Notes: generated by a model from the letters alone, not told the origin. Counted from the first letter of the stretch, positions 40,151 through 52,452 are shown. The stretch is DNA of 64,000 nucleotides from Caulobacteraceae bacterium (GCA_027487945.1 JAIYCQ010000002.1:62001-126000), one strand, 5' to 3'. Program-made: numbers and translations.

Positions 40151-41335
40151 ATGTCCCATGATCCTGTCGTGATCGCTTCCTACGCGCGCACCCCGATGGG
40201 GGGGTTCCAGGGCGCGCTTTCCGGTGTGAAGGCCACCGACCTGGGCGCCGCCGCCGTGCGCGCCGCGCTGGAGCGGGCCGGAGTCGCGGGGGACCGGGTC
40301 GAGCAGATCTTCATGGGCTGCGTGCTGCCGGCGGGCCTCGGCCAGGCGCCTGCCCGCCAGGCCGCGCTGGCCGCCGGCCTGCCGCTGTCGGTCGAGGCCA
40401 CAACCGTCAACAAGATGTGCGGCAGCGGCATGCAGGCCGCCATCATGGCCCATGACGCCCTGGCCGCCGGTTCAGCCGACATCATCGTCGCGGGCGGCAT
40501 GGAGAGCATGACGAACGCCCCCTACCTGATGACCAAGCACCGCGGCGGGGCCCGCATCGGCCACGACACCATCAGCGACAGCATGTACCTGGACGGTCTC
40601 GAGGACGCCTATGAGCCCGGCCGTCTGATGGGCTCCTTCGCCGAGGACTCGGCCCGCGCCTACCAGTTCACCCGCGAGGACCAGGACGCCTACGCCATCG
40701 AGAGCCTGAGCCGCGCCCGCGCCGCCATCGACAGCGGCGCCTTCGCCGGCGAGATCACCCCGGTGACGGTCAGGACCCGCAAGGGCGAAGAGACCGTCAG
40801 CGTCGACGAGCAGCCGGGCAAGGCCGATCCGGCGAAGATCCCGACCCTGAAGCCCGCCTTCGCGAAGGACGGGACGATCACGGCCGCCAACGCTTCGTCG
40901 ATCAGCGACGGCGCCGCCGCCCTGGTGATGATGCGCGAATCCGTCGCCCGGGACCTGGGCCTGCCGGTCATCGCCCGCGTCGTCGCCCACGCCGCCCATG
41001 CCCATGAGCCGGGCCTGTTCACCACCGCTCCGGTCCCGGCCATGCAGAAGGCGCTGAGGAAGGCCGGTTGGAGCGTCGAGGACGTCGACCTGTTCGAGGT
41101 CAATGAGGCCTTCGCCGTCGTCGCCATGATCGCCCAGCGCGAACTCGGCATTCCGCGTGAAAAGCTGAACGTCAACGGCGGGGCGACGGCGCTCGGCCAC
41201 CCCATCGGCGCCTCGGGCGCGCGGGTGCTGACCACCCTGCTGGCGGCGCTCAAGGCGCGGGGCGGCACGAAGGGTCTGGCCAGCCTGTGCATCGGCGGCG
41301 GCGAAGCCACCGCCATGGCCGTCGAGCTGGTCTAG
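40151..41335 (+). CDS. Acetyl-CoA C-acyltransferase (thiolase)
   Basis: VNKMCGSGMQAAIMAHDAL; NVNGGATALGHPIGASGARVLTTLL. Confidence 0.93.
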   Translation: MSHDPVVIASYARTPMGGFQGALSGVKATDLGAAAVRAALERAGVAGDRVEQIFMGCVLPAGLGQAPARQAALAAGLPLSVEATTVNKMCGSGMQAAIMAHDALAAGSADIIVAGGMESMTNAPYLMTKHRGGARIGHDTISDSMYLDGLEDAYEPGRLMGSFAEDSARAYQFTREDQDAYAIESLSRARAAIDSGAFAGEITPVTVRTRKGEETVSVDEQPGKADPAKIPTLKPAFAKDGTITAANASSISDGAAALVMMRESVARDLGLPVIARVVAHAAHAHEPGLFTTAPVPAMQKALRKAGWSVEDVDLFEVNEAFAVVAMIAQRELGIPREKLNVNGGATALGHPIGASGARVLTTLLAALKARGGTKGLASLCIGGGEATAMAVELV

Positions 41336-41910
41336 CCGGCGGGGGCCGCCGCGCCCGGCCGCTTCCAGAGCCCGTCGACCAGCATCAGCACCTCGCCGGG
41401 CTTCATCCCGGCGGGGCACTCACCGACATTGCGGGCGGAGACGTCCTGCTTGGCCCCGCGCGTATCGCCGTCGACGCTGATGACCGAGTCCGCCTTCATC
41501 ACATAGGCGGTGGTCAGGTCGCCGGTCAGCGTGCCGGAGCTGACGAACAGCCGCCCGCCGCGCTCGCAGGCGATGTCGAAGGCATGCCCCTCGGCGGTCT
41601 TGCGCCAGTCGCTGCGCGAACAGTTGCGACGGTCCATGCCCTGGGCGACGACGGCGCTCTGGCCCTGGATCTCCGGGTCGAAGCAGGTCCGCACCTTGCC
41701 TTCCATGCCGGGCGTGCGGCTGGTGAGTTCCCACAGGCCGCCGCTGACCTTCGGCGCGGCGTCGATGCCGGGCGGGGCCTCGGCGGGCAGAGCGGCCGGC
41801 GCTTCCGCAGAGGCCGTCGCCTTGTCTGTGGCCGCATCCGGCGCGGCGCCGGTGCGATCGCAGGCGGCGAGGGTGAGCGCGGCAAGGCAGGCGCCGGCGA
41901 GGATGCGCAT
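41332..41910 (-). CDS. DUF3617-like lipoprotein
   Basis: MRILAGACLAALTLAACDRTG lipobox; GGLWELTSRTPGMEGKVRTCFDPEIQ; convergent overlap with thiolase. Confidence 0.65.
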   Translation of the reverse strand: MRILAGACLAALTLAACDRTGAAPDAATDKATASAEAPAALPAEAPPGIDAAPKVSGGLWELTSRTPGMEGKVRTCFDPEIQGQSAVVAQGMDRRNCSRSDWRKTAEGHAFDIACERGGRLFVSSGTLTGDLTTAYVMKADSVISVDGDTRGAKQDVSARNVGECPAGMKPGEVLMLVDGLWKRPGAAAPAG

Positions 41911-41986
41911 GGCTGGGACTCCGAAAACTGACAGCGACCGACGATATCCGGGATCGCGCCACGGCGCGAGACGCCTATAATGAGCC

Positions 41987-42259
41987 ATGGCAAACGTTAC
42001 CGACAACACCGCCGCCGGGCGCTACGAAATGATCGAAGCCGACCAGGTCGCCTACGCGGATTATCGGCTCGAAGGCGGTCGCCTGATCATCGACCATGTC
42101 TTCACGCCGCCGCCTCTGCGCGGCGCCGGAACCGCCGGCAGGCTGATGCAGGGCGTCGCCGCCGACGTCCGCGCCCGGGGCCTGAAGATTACCCCCCTTT
42201 GCGGTTATGCGGCGGCCTGGATCCGGCGCCATCCTGAGACTGTCGACCTTCTGGCCTGA
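41987..42259 (+). CDS. Small GNAT-type N-acetyltransferase (YjdJ-like)
   Basis: LIIDHVFTPPPLRGAGTAGRLMQGVAADVRARGLKITPLCGYAAAWIRRHPE. Confidence 0.85.
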   Translation: MANVTDNTAAGRYEMIEADQVAYADYRLEGGRLIIDHVFTPPPLRGAGTAGRLMQGVAADVRARGLKITPLCGYAAAWIRRHPETVDLLA

Positions 42260-42315
42260 CGACGGGCCTCGTGTAAGCTCGTTCAGGTCGGCGCTGACAC
42301 ACTTGGAGACCTGTC

Positions 42316-42795
42316 ATGATCAAGTCCATGCTGGCCGGCGGCGCGCTCGCGGTCGCCCTGGCCTTCGCCGGCGCCGCCCAGGCGCAATCCTACCTTCCCG
42401 ACTGGGGTATCGCCGACATGCGCCAGGCGGTCATCGCCTCCGGCGCCACGGTGACGCGGGAAGACAACGCCAAGGACCCCTACATCGCCGCCAAGACGGC
42501 GCAGGGGCTGAAGTTCACCATCACCGGTCGCGTCTGCGAGGGGGCGGATGGCTCAAAGCGCTGCAAGGGCGCCCTGCTCCAGGCCAGCTTCACGATGAAT
42601 TCCGAGTCCGAAGTGGCGGCGGCGGTCAAGAAGTGGGAGCCGCAGTACGCCGCGGTGGCCTTCTCCGACGAGGGGTCCAAGTCGATGCTGCTGTCGCGCT
42701 ATCTGATCTTCGATTTCGGCATCCACCGCGACAACCTTCGCCTCAACCTTCAGGTCTTCACCAACATCGCTGAAAAGATCTGGGACGAAATCTAG
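42316..42795 (+). CDS. YbjN-like secreted protein, paralog A
   Basis: Signal peptide ...AGAAQAQS; LPDWGIADMRQAVIASGATVT; RVCEGADGSKRCKGALLQASF. Confidence 0.65.
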   Translation: MIKSMLAGGALAVALAFAGAAQAQSYLPDWGIADMRQAVIASGATVTREDNAKDPYIAAKTAQGLKFTITGRVCEGADGSKRCKGALLQASFTMNSESEVAAAVKKWEPQYAAVAFSDEGSKSMLLSRYLIFDFGIHRDNLRLNLQVFTNIAEKIWDEI

Positions 42796-42801
42796 GAATA
42801 C

Positions 42802-43314
42802 ATGGGGAACATGATGATCAAATCACTCGCCGTCGCCGGCGCGCTGATGATGGCGGCCGCCGCGACGCCGGCCGCCGCGCAGAGCACGCGTCCGGCCGCG
42901 CAGAGCACGCTTCTGAAGGATTGGGCCATCGACGACGTCAAACAGGCGTTCGCCAACATCGGGGTCACGGTCACCGACTCCGGGACCGAGGAGTCCGGCG
43001 CGCTCTATGTCTACGGCAAGTCGGCCGAAGGCATGAAGTTCCTTGCCTACGGCACCGTCTGCGAAGGCACGCCCAAGCGCTGCAAGGGCCTGAACCTCAG
43101 CGCCGGCTTCACCCTCGACAACAACGCCGAGGTTGATCGCCGCGTGAAGGAAATCGACCGCATGGCCGTCAGCGTCCGCAACGCCGGGGACAACTCCCTC
43201 GACGTCAGCCGCTACATCATCTTCGACGACGGCATCACCCGGAAGAACCTCGAGATGAACATCTCGGTGTTCATCGGCATCAGCGAAGACATCTGGAACG
43301 GCGGCGGGACCTGA
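42802..43314 (+). CDS. YbjN-like secreted protein, paralog B
   Basis: Signal peptide; LKDWAIDDVKQAFANIGVTVT; TVCEGTPKRCKGLNLSAGF, paralogous to the preceding ORF. Confidence 0.65.
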   Translation: MGNMMIKSLAVAGALMMAAAATPAAAQSTRPAAQSTLLKDWAIDDVKQAFANIGVTVTDSGTEESGALYVYGKSAEGMKFLAYGTVCEGTPKRCKGLNLSAGFTLDNNAEVDRRVKEIDRMAVSVRNAGDNSLDVSRYIIFDDGITRKNLEMNISVFIGISEDIWNGGGT

Positions 43315-43402
43315 TCCCGACGCCACAGGCGTTGCCCTCCCGCGAGGCGTTGATATCGTCGCTGTCCAAGGCGGCGCTCAACGACCGCGCGGGAGGCTTT
43401 TC

Positions 43403-44674
43403 ATGTCCGGCTCCAACAGCGTTGACCGCGACCTGCGCCGCCGCGCCGAGGCGGTGATCCCCGGCGGGATGTACGGCCACCAGTCGGTCGCCCTGCTGCC
43501 CGACGACTACCCCCAGTTCTTCGCGAGCGGCGAAGGCGCCTGGATCACGGACGTCGACGGTCGTCGCTATCTCGATTTCATGTGCGCCTACGGGCCCAGC
43601 CTCTTCGGCTACGCCCATCCCGGGATCGACGCCGCCTATGCGCGACGTCTCGGCCAGGGCGACGTCCTGACCGGCCCCTCTCCCCTGATGGTCGAACTTG
43701 CCGAGGCCATGGTCGCCATGGTCAGCCACGCCGACTGGGCGATGTTCTGCAAGAACGGCACGGACGCCACGACGATGGCCATGATGGCCGCCCGCGCCCA
43801 GACCGGCCGCAAGACCATTGTCCTGGCCCGGGGCGCCTATCACGGCGCTGCGCCCTGGTGCACGCCGCGCCCCGGCGGCACGACGGCCGAGGACAGGGCC
43901 AACCAGGTCTTCTGCGCCTACAACGACATCGCCAGCCTTGAGGCCGCGGTGGCCAGTGCCGGTGACGACCTGGCCGCCATCTTCGCCGCGCCCTTCCGGC
44001 ATGACGCCTTCGTCGACCAGGCCGCGCCCGACCCGGCCTACGCCCGGCGCGCCCGGGACCTCGCCGACGAGCGGGGGGCCATGCTCGTCGTCGACGACGT
44101 CCGCGCCGGCTTCCGGGTCGTACGCGACTGCAGCTGGGAAGCCATAGGCGTGCGGCCGGACCTGTCGACCTGGGGCAAATGCATCGCCAACGGCCACCCG
44201 ATCTCGGCCCTCCTCGGCAACGACCGGGCCAGGAGCGGCGCGGCCTCGATCTATGTCACCGGCTCCTTCTGGTACGCCGGTGCGGCGATGGCGGCGGGCC
44301 TGGAGACGCTGAAGCTGGTGCGCGAGACCGACTATCTGGAGCGCATCCAGACGCTCGGGGAGCGCCTGCGCGCCGGCCTGGCCGACCGGGCGTCAGCGGC
44401 CGGCTTCGGCTTCCGCCAGACGGGGCCGGCGACCATGCCGCTGTTCCTGTTCGACGACGATCCGGACCTGCGCAAGGGCTTCTGCTGGTCCAGCGCCATG
44501 CTGGCGCACGGCGTCTACGTCCACCCCTGGCACAACATGTTCCTCTGCGCGGCGATGAACGACGCCGATATCGACTTCGCGCTCGACGCGGCCGAACAGT
44601 CGTTTCAAACTCTGAAGATGCAGGCGCACGACCTGCCGCCGGTGGAGAAGCTCGCCTTCCTCGCCGCGCGATAA
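43403..44674 (+). CDS. Class III aminotransferase (glutamate-1-semialdehyde aminomutase-like)
   Basis: RRYLDFMCAYGPSLFGYAHPGI; LVVDDVRAGFRV; TWGKCIANGHPISALLGND. Confidence 0.85.
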   Translation: MSGSNSVDRDLRRRAEAVIPGGMYGHQSVALLPDDYPQFFASGEGAWITDVDGRRYLDFMCAYGPSLFGYAHPGIDAAYARRLGQGDVLTGPSPLMVELAEAMVAMVSHADWAMFCKNGTDATTMAMMAARAQTGRKTIVLARGAYHGAAPWCTPRPGGTTAEDRANQVFCAYNDIASLEAAVASAGDDLAAIFAAPFRHDAFVDQAAPDPAYARRARDLADERGAMLVVDDVRAGFRVVRDCSWEAIGVRPDLSTWGKCIANGHPISALLGNDRARSGAASIYVTGSFWYAGAAMAAGLETLKLVRETDYLERIQTLGERLRAGLADRASAAGFGFRQTGPATMPLFLFDDDPDLRKGFCWSSAMLAHGVYVHPWHNMFLCAAMNDADIDFALDAAEQSFQTLKMQAHDLPPVEKLAFLAAR

Positions 44675-44693
44675 CGATACGGGAGGACGGCGG

Positions 44694-46121
44694 ATGGGCT
44701 TCGCGAACTACGCGGACTACGACGGGTTGGGCCTCGCCGAGCTGGTGGGCAAGGGCGAGGTGACCCCCGCCGAACTGGTCGAGGCGGCCATCGAGCGGAT
44801 CGAGCGCCACAATCCGACGCTCAACGCCGTCGTCCACAAGGCCTATGACGAGGCGCGCAAGACCGCCGCCGGCGACCTGCCCGACGGGCCGTTCAAGGGC
44901 GTGCCCTTCCTGATCAAGGACCTGGGCGCCAAGGTCACCGGCTGGCCGCGCAGCTCCGGTTCAAACTACGCCCAGGTCGCTTCCGACGCCGAGGACAGCG
45001 AACTGGTCCGCCGCTATCGCGCCGCCGGCGTCGTGCTGGTGGGCAAGAGCAACACTCCGGAGTTCGGCATTCCGGGCGTCACCCAGTCCGAGCGGCTGGG
45101 CCCCTGCGGCAATCCCTGGAACCCCGAGCACATCTCCGGCGGCTCCTCCGGCGGCGCGGCCAGCGCCACGGCCTCGGGCATGGTGCCGCTGGCCCATGCG
45201 AGCGACGGCCTGGGCTCCATCCGCATTCCGGCCGCCAACTGCGGCCTGGTCGGAATGAAGGTCACCCGCGACCGCACCCCGATCTGCGAGGTCACCGACG
45301 GGGCCATGGGCTTCTCGGTCCACCATGTGGTCAGCCGCACGGTCCGCGACAGCGCCGCCATGCTCGACGCCACCGACGGCCCGCAGCCCGGCGATCCCTT
45401 CACCCATCCGAAGAAGGACCGGCCCTTCCTCGAGGAGGTCAGCCGCAGTCCGGGCAAGCTGCGCATCGCCTGGTCGGTCGAGACGCCCAGCGGCCGGCCG
45501 ATGAGCGACGAGGTGATCGCCGCCACGCATCGCACGGCCGATACCCTGCGGGCGCTGGGCCACGACGTGTTCGAGATGGGCCTCGGGATCGACTACCGTC
45601 AGCTCTACCGCGCCCAAGGCCTGGTCTCGGCCAGCAACTTCGCCGCCTCGATGATGCGCTGGGTTGCAGAGCTCGGCCGCGAGCCCGAGCCCGGCGAACT
45701 GGGCCCTCTGGCCCAGCGCGGCTACGACGCCGGTCGTCGCGTCACCGGCCAGCAGGCCCTGTGGGGCTGGCAGCAGCTGCGGCTGTTCAACATCCAGATC
45801 CTTGAGCGCTTCCAGCTGTTCGACGTCTTGCTGACCCCGACCATGAGCCGCACCTCGCCGCGTATCGACGAGCTGGACCCGCTGGTCGGCGAGCTGAAGG
45901 ACTTCGACCGCAACCAGGCTTCGACCTACGGCACCACGCCACCGTTCAACTTCACCGGCCAGCCGTCGCTGTCCCTGCCGCTGTGGCAGGGCGAGGGTGA
46001 TCTGCCGATCGGCATGATGTTCACCGGCCAGTTCGGCGACGAGGCGACGCTCTACCGCCTCGCCGGCCAGCTGGAAAAGGAGCTGCCGTGGGCGGGCCGC
46101 AAGCCGCCGGTGTGGGGCTGA
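44694..46121 (+). CDS. Amidase (amidase signature family)
   Basis: GVPFLIKDLGAKVTG; NPWNPEHISGGSSGGAASATASGMVPLAHASDGLGSIRIPAANCGLVGMK. Confidence 0.93.
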   Translation: MGFANYADYDGLGLAELVGKGEVTPAELVEAAIERIERHNPTLNAVVHKAYDEARKTAAGDLPDGPFKGVPFLIKDLGAKVTGWPRSSGSNYAQVASDAEDSELVRRYRAAGVVLVGKSNTPEFGIPGVTQSERLGPCGNPWNPEHISGGSSGGAASATASGMVPLAHASDGLGSIRIPAANCGLVGMKVTRDRTPICEVTDGAMGFSVHHVVSRTVRDSAAMLDATDGPQPGDPFTHPKKDRPFLEEVSRSPGKLRIAWSVETPSGRPMSDEVIAATHRTADTLRALGHDVFEMGLGIDYRQLYRAQGLVSASNFAASMMRWVAELGREPEPGELGPLAQRGYDAGRRVTGQQALWGWQQLRLFNIQILERFQLFDVLLTPTMSRTSPRIDELDPLVGELKDFDRNQASTYGTTPPFNFTGQPSLSLPLWQGEGDLPIGMMFTGQFGDEATLYRLAGQLEKELPWAGRKPPVWG

Positions 46122-46129
46122 CCACGACC

Positions 46130-46157
46130 GGGGACAGGCACTGAAGTGCATGTCCCC
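46130..46157. repeat. GGGGACA...TGTCCCC palindrome, copy 1
   Basis: GGGGACAGGCACTGAAGTGCATGTCCCC. Confidence 0.8.
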
Positions 46158-46171
46158 GCTGTGCGTCCTAT

Positions 46172-47182
46172 ATGACAACCATGACCACGCTTTCCGTTCT
46201 CGACCTCGCCCCTGTCGTCCAGGGCTCCACCGTCAGGCAGGCGCTGCACAACAGCCGCGACCTGGCGCAGCATGCCGAACGCTGGGGCTACAACCGGTTC
46301 TGGCTGGCCGAGCACCACAACATGCGCGGTATCGCCAGCGCCGCGACCAGCGTGGTCATCGCCCATGTGGCGGAGGGCACCTCCACCATCCGGGTCGGGG
46401 CCGGCGGCGTCATGCTGCCCAACCACGCGCCGCTGCAGATCGCCGAGCAGTTCGGCACCCTGGCCGAGCTCTATGGTCCGCGCATCGACCTGGGCCTCGG
46501 CCGCGCGCCGGGGACCGACCAGCTGACCGCCCGCGCCCTGCGCCGGACCATGGTCGGGGACGTCGACCGCTTCCCGCAGGACGTCGTCGAACTGCTGCAT
46601 TTCCTCAAGCCCGCCGCGCCCAACCAGGGCGTGGTCGCCACGCCGGGGGAGGGAACCAACGTCCCGGTCTGGATCCTCGGCTCCAGCCAGTTCGGGGCCC
46701 ATCTGGCCGCCGCCCTGGGCCTGCCCTACGCCTTCGCCTCCCACTTCGCCCCGCAGGAGATGGAGGCCGCCGTCGCCGCCTACAGGGCGAAGTTCGAGCC
46801 GTCGGAATACCTCGACAAGCCCCACGTCATGCTGGGCGTGAACATCATCGCCGCCGACACGGACGAGGAGGCGAAGCTGCTGTTCACCTCGCTGCAGCAG
46901 GCCTTCGTGAACATGGCCATGGGCACGCCCGGCCGCCTGCCGCCGCCGCTGGAGGGATTCGGCGAGCGGCTTGACGGCATGGCCTCGGCCCGGCTGGCCC
47001 AGGCCCTGCGCTGCTCGATCGTCGGCGGGCCGGAGACGGTGCGCAAGGGGCTGGCCGACTTCGTCGCCTGGACGGGCGCGGACGAACTGATGGTCACCGC
47101 CTCGGTCCACGACCACGCCGCGAGGCTGCGCTCGTTCGAGATCACGGCGCAGGCGAACCGGGCGAGGGCGGAGGCGGCTTAG
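46172..47182 (+). CDS. LLM-class flavin-dependent oxidoreductase (luciferase-like)
   Basis: [67 protein letters not shown]. Confidence 0.9.
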   Translation: MTTMTTLSVLDLAPVVQGSTVRQALHNSRDLAQHAERWGYNRFWLAEHHNMRGIASAATSVVIAHVAEGTSTIRVGAGGVMLPNHAPLQIAEQFGTLAELYGPRIDLGLGRAPGTDQLTARALRRTMVGDVDRFPQDVVELLHFLKPAAPNQGVVATPGEGTNVPVWILGSSQFGAHLAAALGLPYAFASHFAPQEMEAAVAAYRAKFEPSEYLDKPHVMLGVNIIAADTDEEAKLLFTSLQQAFVNMAMGTPGRLPPPLEGFGERLDGMASARLAQALRCSIVGGPETVRKGLADFVAWTGADELMVTASVHDHAARLRSFEITAQANRARAEAA

Positions 47183-48744
47183 ACCTTGCGGCCCAGCGCC
47201 ACGTAGGCGTCCCGCAACTCCCGTTTCAGCACCTTGCCGATGTGGCTGCGGGGCAGGACGTCGATCAGGACGACGTCGGCCAGGCGCTGGGTCTTGCCGA
47301 CCTGGCCGTTGGTGAAGGCCTTGAGGTCCTCCGGGGTCGCCGCGGCGCCGTCCTTCAGCGCCACATAGGCGACCGGCGTCTCGCCCCACTGGTCGGACGG
47401 GGCGGCGATGACGGCGGCCTCGGCGACGGCCTCATGCTTCATCAGCACGGCTTCCAGATCGCTGGGATAGACGTTGAAGCCGCCGGTGATGATCATGTCC
47501 TTGCGGCGATCCATCAGGGTCAGGAAGCCGTCCTCGTCCAGCCGGCCGACGTCGCCGGTGCGGATGTAGAGGTCGCCGGTCTTCGGGCAGACCCACTGGG
47601 CCTCCGACGTCTTGCCCGGCTGGTTGTGGTAGCCGCTCATGGTCGCGGGCGAGCGGCCGATGATCTCGCCGACCTCGCCGGGACCGACCTCGGCGCCGTC
47701 CTCGTCGAGCAGCTTGATCACCGCGCCGGGGCTGGGCAGGCCGACGGTGTGCAGCTTGTCGGGGTAGAGGTGGGCCTGCAGCATGAAGCCGCCGCCGCCC
47801 TCGGTCATGCCGTAGTACTCGGTCAGCCCGCCGGGCCAGCGCGTGATCGCCTGGCGCTTCAGTTCGGCGGAGAAGGGCGCGCTGGTCGCGAACTTCATGA
47901 CAAAGCTCGACAGGTCGTAGTTGTCGAAGTCCGGGTGCTCGAGCAGGCGGCGGTACTGGACCGGCACCAGCATGGCGTGGGTGACGCGGTTGTCCTGCGC
48001 GGCCTGCAGCCACTTCAGCACGTCGAACTTGGGCAGCATGACCATGGTGCCGCCGCCGGCCAGGGTCGGGAAGAAGCAGACCAGGGTGGTGTTCGAATAG
48101 AGCGGCGTGGAGATGAACCCGACCGCGTCGGGGCCATAGCCGATGCCGTCGGGACGCGGGGCCAGATGGCGCCAGCGCATGCCGTGGCTCTGGACGATGC
48201 CCTTGGGCGTGCCGGTCGTGCCCGAGCTGTAGATGATGTTGAACGGGTCCTTCGGGCCGATGGTCACCGGCTTCGGCGCGATGCCTTCCGCCGGCAGCCA
48301 CTGCGCGAAGGGCTGGCCGACGTCGGAGCCGTCCAGCGCGATCTGCCGGGTAACAACCTCGCCGAGCTTGTCGCCCATCTCGGCGGCGACGCCCTTGTCG
48401 AGGAAGAACAGGCCCGCGCCGCTGTCGTTGACCATGGCCACGATCTGGTCGGGCGTCGACGACGGTGCGATCGGAGCCACCGCCGCCCCGGCCCGCAGGC
48501 CGCCCAGGAACAGCGCCGCGTATTCGATGGAGGTGGTGGCGCAGACCGACACCGCCTGGCCCTGGGTCAGCCCGTCCCGTTGCAGGCCGGCGGCGATCCG
48601 GTCCATCAGCGCGTCCAGCTCTGCGTAGCTCAGCGACCGGCCGTCCTGGACCAGCGCCGGATGTGTCGGCTTCTGCGCCGCATACAGCCGGATCAGCTCG
48701 GGAACGGTCCCGAAGTCCTCGGCGATCATCTGGTCGAGGGTCAT
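47179..48744 (-). CDS. Acyl-CoA synthetase (AMP-dependent ligase)
   Basis: [70 protein letters not shown]. Confidence 0.92.
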   Translation of the reverse strand: MTLDQMIAEDFGTVPELIRLYAAQKPTHPALVQDGRSLSYAELDALMDRIAAGLQRDGLTQGQAVSVCATTSIEYAALFLGGLRAGAAVAPIAPSSTPDQIVAMVNDSGAGLFFLDKGVAAEMGDKLGEVVTRQIALDGSDVGQPFAQWLPAEGIAPKPVTIGPKDPFNIIYSSGTTGTPKGIVQSHGMRWRHLAPRPDGIGYGPDAVGFISTPLYSNTTLVCFFPTLAGGGTMVMLPKFDVLKWLQAAQDNRVTHAMLVPVQYRRLLEHPDFDNYDLSSFVMKFATSAPFSAELKRQAITRWPGGLTEYYGMTEGGGGFMLQAHLYPDKLHTVGLPSPGAVIKLLDEDGAEVGPGEVGEIIGRSPATMSGYHNQPGKTSEAQWVCPKTGDLYIRTGDVGRLDEDGFLTLMDRRKDMIITGGFNVYPSDLEAVLMKHEAVAEAAVIAAPSDQWGETPVAYVALKDGAAATPEDLKAFTNGQVGKTQRLADVVLIDVLPRSHIGKVLKRELRDAYVALGRKV

Positions 48745-48764
48745 GCGCGGTCTTTCACCAGGTT

Positions 48765-48934
48765 CCCTTCTCCCCTTGCGGGAGAAGGTGTCGGCAAAGC
48801 CGACGGATGAGGGGGACCCCGGACCCGTCGGGTTCGCGTGGCGGCCGGGTCGAATGCGGACAGGCTGTGCGCCCCCTCATCCGACCCGCTTCGCGGGCCA
48901 CCTTCTCCCGCGAGGGGAGAAGGGGCGTCTTTGG
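48765..48934. repeat. Large inverted repeat of CCTTCTCCC/CGGATGAGGG type
   Basis: Left CCCTTCTCCCCTTGCGGGAGAAGGTG...GGATGAGGGGG; right CCCCCTCATCCG...CCACCTTCTCCCGCGAGGGGAGAAGGG. Confidence 0.85.
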
Positions 48935-48935
48935 C

Positions 48936-51002
<2,067 letters not shown>

Positions 51003-51098
51003 GGCGCGTCGCCCCTTATGTTCGTTGAAACAGTTGTTTGAGCGCAAACTGCCGAGCCGGGCCGCCAGAGTCCAGCGCGCAGCCATGGGAGAAGCACA

Positions 51099-52298
51099 AT
51101 GGATCTCGATTTTTTGCCCGAGCACGCCGAGTTCCGTAAGGACGTCCGAGGCTGGATCGAGGCCAACTTCCCGGCCGAGAACCGTCGCAAGATGGAGGCC
51201 GGCGAGCATCTGACCAAGGAGGACATCCTCGCCTGGCACCGGATCCTCAACGACAAGGGCTGGCTGACGCCGTCCTGGCCGGTCGAGTACGGCGGCACCG
51301 GCTGGGATTCGGTGCGCAAATACATCTTCTCCGAGGAGCTGGCCCGGGCGCAGACCTCGCAGACCAGCTTCGGCATCGGGATGATCGGGCCGGTGCTCTA
51401 CACTTTCGGCACGCCCGAGCAGAAGGCGAAGTTCCTGCCCGGAACCATGAACGGCGACATCTGGTGGTGCCAGGGCTACAGCGAGCCCGGCGCCGGCTCC
51501 GACCTCGCGGGCCTGACGACCAGGGCCGAGCGGATCACCGAAGACGGCAAGGACTACTATGTCGTCACCGGCCAGAAGACCTGGACGACCCAGGGCCACT
51601 TCGCCGACTGGGGCTTCTTCTTGGTCCGCACGGACGCGACGGCGAAGAAGCAGGAGGGCATCTCCTTCCTGCTCATAGACATGAAGTCGCCCGGCATCAC
51701 CGTCCGCCCGATCATCACGATCGAGGGCGGCCACGAGGTCAACGACGTCTTCCTCGACAACGTGAAGGTCCCGGTCGAGAACCTGATCGGCCAGGAGAAC
51801 AAGGGCTGGACGGTGGCCAAGTACCTCCTCGGCCACGAGCGCACCGGCATCGCCGGCGTCGCCCGCTCCAAGCGCGGCATCGAGAAGCTGCGCGAGCTCG
51901 CCGCGTCCGAGCCCGCCGATGACGCGGCTCCGCTGCTCAGGGACGCCGACTTCCGCCGCAAGATCGCCGAGCTGGAGATCGACCTGGCCGCGCTCGAATA
52001 CACCGAGCTCCGCACCCTCGCCGGTGAAGCCTCCGGCAAGGGCCCCGGCCCGGAAGCCTCGCTGCTGAAGGTCAAGGGCACCGAGGTCGGCCAGCGTCTG
52101 ACCGAGCTGACCCTGGAGGCCGCCGCCCACTACGGCGCGCCGCACGCCAAGGGCCTGACCGGCGACAACAGCCTGTCGATCCCCAGCTGGGCCGCCAAGT
52201 CGGCGCCCACCTACTTCAACATGCGCAAGACCTCGATCTTCGGCGGGTCCAACGAGATCCAGCGGAACATCATGGCCAAGGCCGTCCTGGGGCTTTGA
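51099..52298 (+). CDS. Acyl-CoA dehydrogenase
   Basis: WCQGYSEPGAGSDLAGLTTRAER; KTSIFGGSNEIQRNIMAKAVLGL. Confidence 0.93.
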   Translation: MDLDFLPEHAEFRKDVRGWIEANFPAENRRKMEAGEHLTKEDILAWHRILNDKGWLTPSWPVEYGGTGWDSVRKYIFSEELARAQTSQTSFGIGMIGPVLYTFGTPEQKAKFLPGTMNGDIWWCQGYSEPGAGSDLAGLTTRAERITEDGKDYYVVTGQKTWTTQGHFADWGFFLVRTDATAKKQEGISFLLIDMKSPGITVRPIITIEGGHEVNDVFLDNVKVPVENLIGQENKGWTVAKYLLGHERTGIAGVARSKRGIEKLRELAASEPADDAAPLLRDADFRRKIAELEIDLAALEYTELRTLAGEASGKGPGPEASLLKVKGTEVGQRLTELTLEAAAHYGAPHAKGLTGDNSLSIPSWAAKSAPTYFNMRKTSIFGGSNEIQRNIMAKAVLGL

Positions 52299-52309
52299 CA
52301 GAGACGGTT

Positions 52310-52336
52310 GGGGACATGCCTTCAGTGCTTGTCCCC
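52310..52336. repeat. GGGGACA...TGTCCCC palindrome, copy 2 (inverted relative to copy 1)
   Basis: GGGGACATGCCTTCAGTGCTTGTCCCC. Confidence 0.75.
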
Positions 52337-52349
52337 GCCGCTTTCGCGA

Positions 52350-52452
52350 TCCTTCCACGTCATCCTGAACAGGCCCGAAGGGCCGTGTCGAAGGACGCAG
52401 TGACGCCGTGCGTCCTTCGACGCGCGCCTGCTGGGGTCAGGATGACGTGAAG
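52350..52452. repeat. Bipartite REP-like inverted repeat, copy 3, opposite half-unit order
   Basis: CCTTCCACGTCATCCTGAACAGGCCCGAAGGGCCGTGTCGAAGGACGCA ... TGCGTCCTTCGACGCGCGCCTGCTGGGGTCAGGATGACGTGAAGG. Confidence 0.85.
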
